A DNA stretch of 64,000 nucleotides from Semisulcospira habei (taxonomy: Eukaryota > Mollusca > Gastropoda > Semisulcospiridae). A program made the translations under genes and the position numbers. Below, piece by piece: positions 63,523 through 64,000 of the stretch. The notes beneath the pieces were generated by a model. The model was not told the DNA's origin, ran no database searches, and worked only from the letters and a program-made list of their open reading frames with translations. Numbering within the stretch: the first letter of the stretch is position 1; each line of letters starts with the position of its first letter. Location: contig BTPG01000001.1 in assembly GCA_036245525.1 (NCBI GenBank), forward strand, positions 179,454,749 to 179,518,748, written 5' to 3'.

Positions 63523-64000
63523 ATGAATCAAGACGAATTACTTCTTCTAAACGATATCTGTGCTGTAGAGAACAAAGACGTAGACTCCAAAAAACAGCGG
63601 CTTTTGTCTGTAATTGTCTCAGGCAAATCAAAGACTTATCTAGGAAGACAATACATGATAGAGGATATTGAATCTCTAACCTCTGACGAGCTAATCAAGC
63701 TTCATTCTAAATATGAAAACCACATTGCCTCACTAATGACACGTGATTTAAGCAGGTCTATAATATTCCTATATACAAAAGCTGTAAGTCATTTCCTACC
63801 TGTGGATAGTGACAGTCTATCACACGACCTTGAAAGCAATCCTATTGTTTCAAGTTCAATTGGTAAATTAGCATGTGTCATGTTTTACAAGTTTGGAAAT
63901 TACCTTGCACCTGTCGTAACCCTTCTTGTTACTGGTAGCCATATTGATTTCTCAAAAATAAATTTTACTGCAGAAGAAAATGGACGAAACCCAGGCGACT
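63523..64000 (+). CDS. Polinton protein A, copy 2 (cut by window end)
   Basis: Open from the ATG at 63523 to the window edge (159 codons), matching the 173-residue copy 1 protein almost from end to end. Begins MNQDELLLLNDICAVENKD, with the conserved LPVDSDSLSHDLESNPIV segment and the hydrophobic KFGNYLAPVVTLLVTGSHID near the end. The start follows TTATAAAA. Function unknown. Confidence 0.8.
   Translation, partial: MNQDELLLLNDICAVENKDVDSKKQRLLSVIVSGKSKTYLGRQYMIEDIESLTSDELIKLHSKYENHIASLMTRDLSRSIIFLYTKAVSHFLPVDSDSLSHDLESNPIVSSSIGKLACVMFYKFGNYLAPVVTLLVTGSHIDFSKINFTAEENGRNPGD
63980..64000 (+). CDS. Start of Polinton protein B, copy 2
   Basis: ATG at 63980 opens a frame reading MDETQAT, the same beginning as gene B of copy 1 (43716), overlapping the end of gene A in the same way. 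Only seven codons are in the window. Confidence 0.55.

Larger units (their letters stand above)
57141..64000. mobile_element. Polinton copy 2, partial (runs off the window)
   Basis: Same family as copy 1, inverted: MCP(-), J(+), I(-), H(+), G(+), F(+), then A(+) and the start of B(+). Homology begins at the 3' end of MCP (57146); ATPase, L and POLB are absent to the left. It is better preserved: all complete genes except MCP are open. F and A are only 286 bp apart without terminal repeats between them, whereas in copy 1 they sit at opposite ends. Confidence 0.9.

Overview
The window looks like mollusc nuclear DNA, most likely a marine gastropod. This is inferred from its mobile elements: an I/Nimb-type LINE, an RTE LINE, a Rex1/CR1-like LINE tail, and a tandem-repeat element resembling the pearl/HINE elements described in molluscs. 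I recognise no host protein-coding gene. Almost everything that can be explained is mobile DNA or decayed DNA virus-like DNA.

Layout. 1-1360 is unassigned. 1362-4876 is a nearly complete RTE LINE with a 3' stub of its own family inserted backwards in its reading frame. 4877-10358 is non-coding and rich in a 165-bp-unit repeat. 10359-44440 is a complete Polinton/Maverick (polintovirus-like) element bounded by ~240-bp terminal inverted repeats and a short target duplication (GGACG), sitting inside one copy of that repeat. It measures 34.1 kb, but six later insertions, each with its own target duplication, account for ~17.1 kb: a 6.0-kb Nimb LINE, a 702-bp hAT-like element, two LINE 3' stubs, a 164-bp MITE and a 9.55-kb TTAA-flanked block. 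The original element was therefore ~17.0 kb, a normal Polinton size. 44441-48696 is repeat-rich DNA. 48697-54693 is a second Nimb copy on the minus strand. 54694-57140 is unassigned. 57141-64000 is part of a second, better preserved Polinton of the same family that runs off the window.

Polinton gene order in copy 1, left to right: F(-), G(-), H/minor capsid candidate(-), I(+), J(-), major capsid protein(+), packaging ATPase(+), L(+), protein-primed DNA polymerase B(+), integrase(-), D(-), C(-), B(-), A(-). Letters are local labels for families without a recognised function. Together these would supply integration (INT), self-primed DNA replication (POLB), genome packaging (ATPase) and a capsid (MCP, mCP), plus several small membrane proteins. 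Copy 1 is dead: POLB, INT, MCP, B, D, G, H, I and J are interrupted, frameshifted or carry stops. ATPase, L, F, C and A remain open. Copy 2 keeps J, I, H, G and F open, A open to the window edge, and an MCP with one frameshift.

Most notable points: (1) in copy 2 genes F and A are neighbours, while in copy 1 they lie at opposite ends, so the two copies are related by a circular permutation; (2) the divergent gene pairs H/I and J/MCP have start codons only 23 and 41 bp apart, and most start codons directly follow an ATAAAA motif; (3) a palindromic-repeat array fills the left arm of copy 1; (4) the 165-bp repeat carries at least twelve identical DR1 nuclear-receptor-type motifs; (5) two independent insertions show 6-bp duplications with CAG-starting inverted ends.
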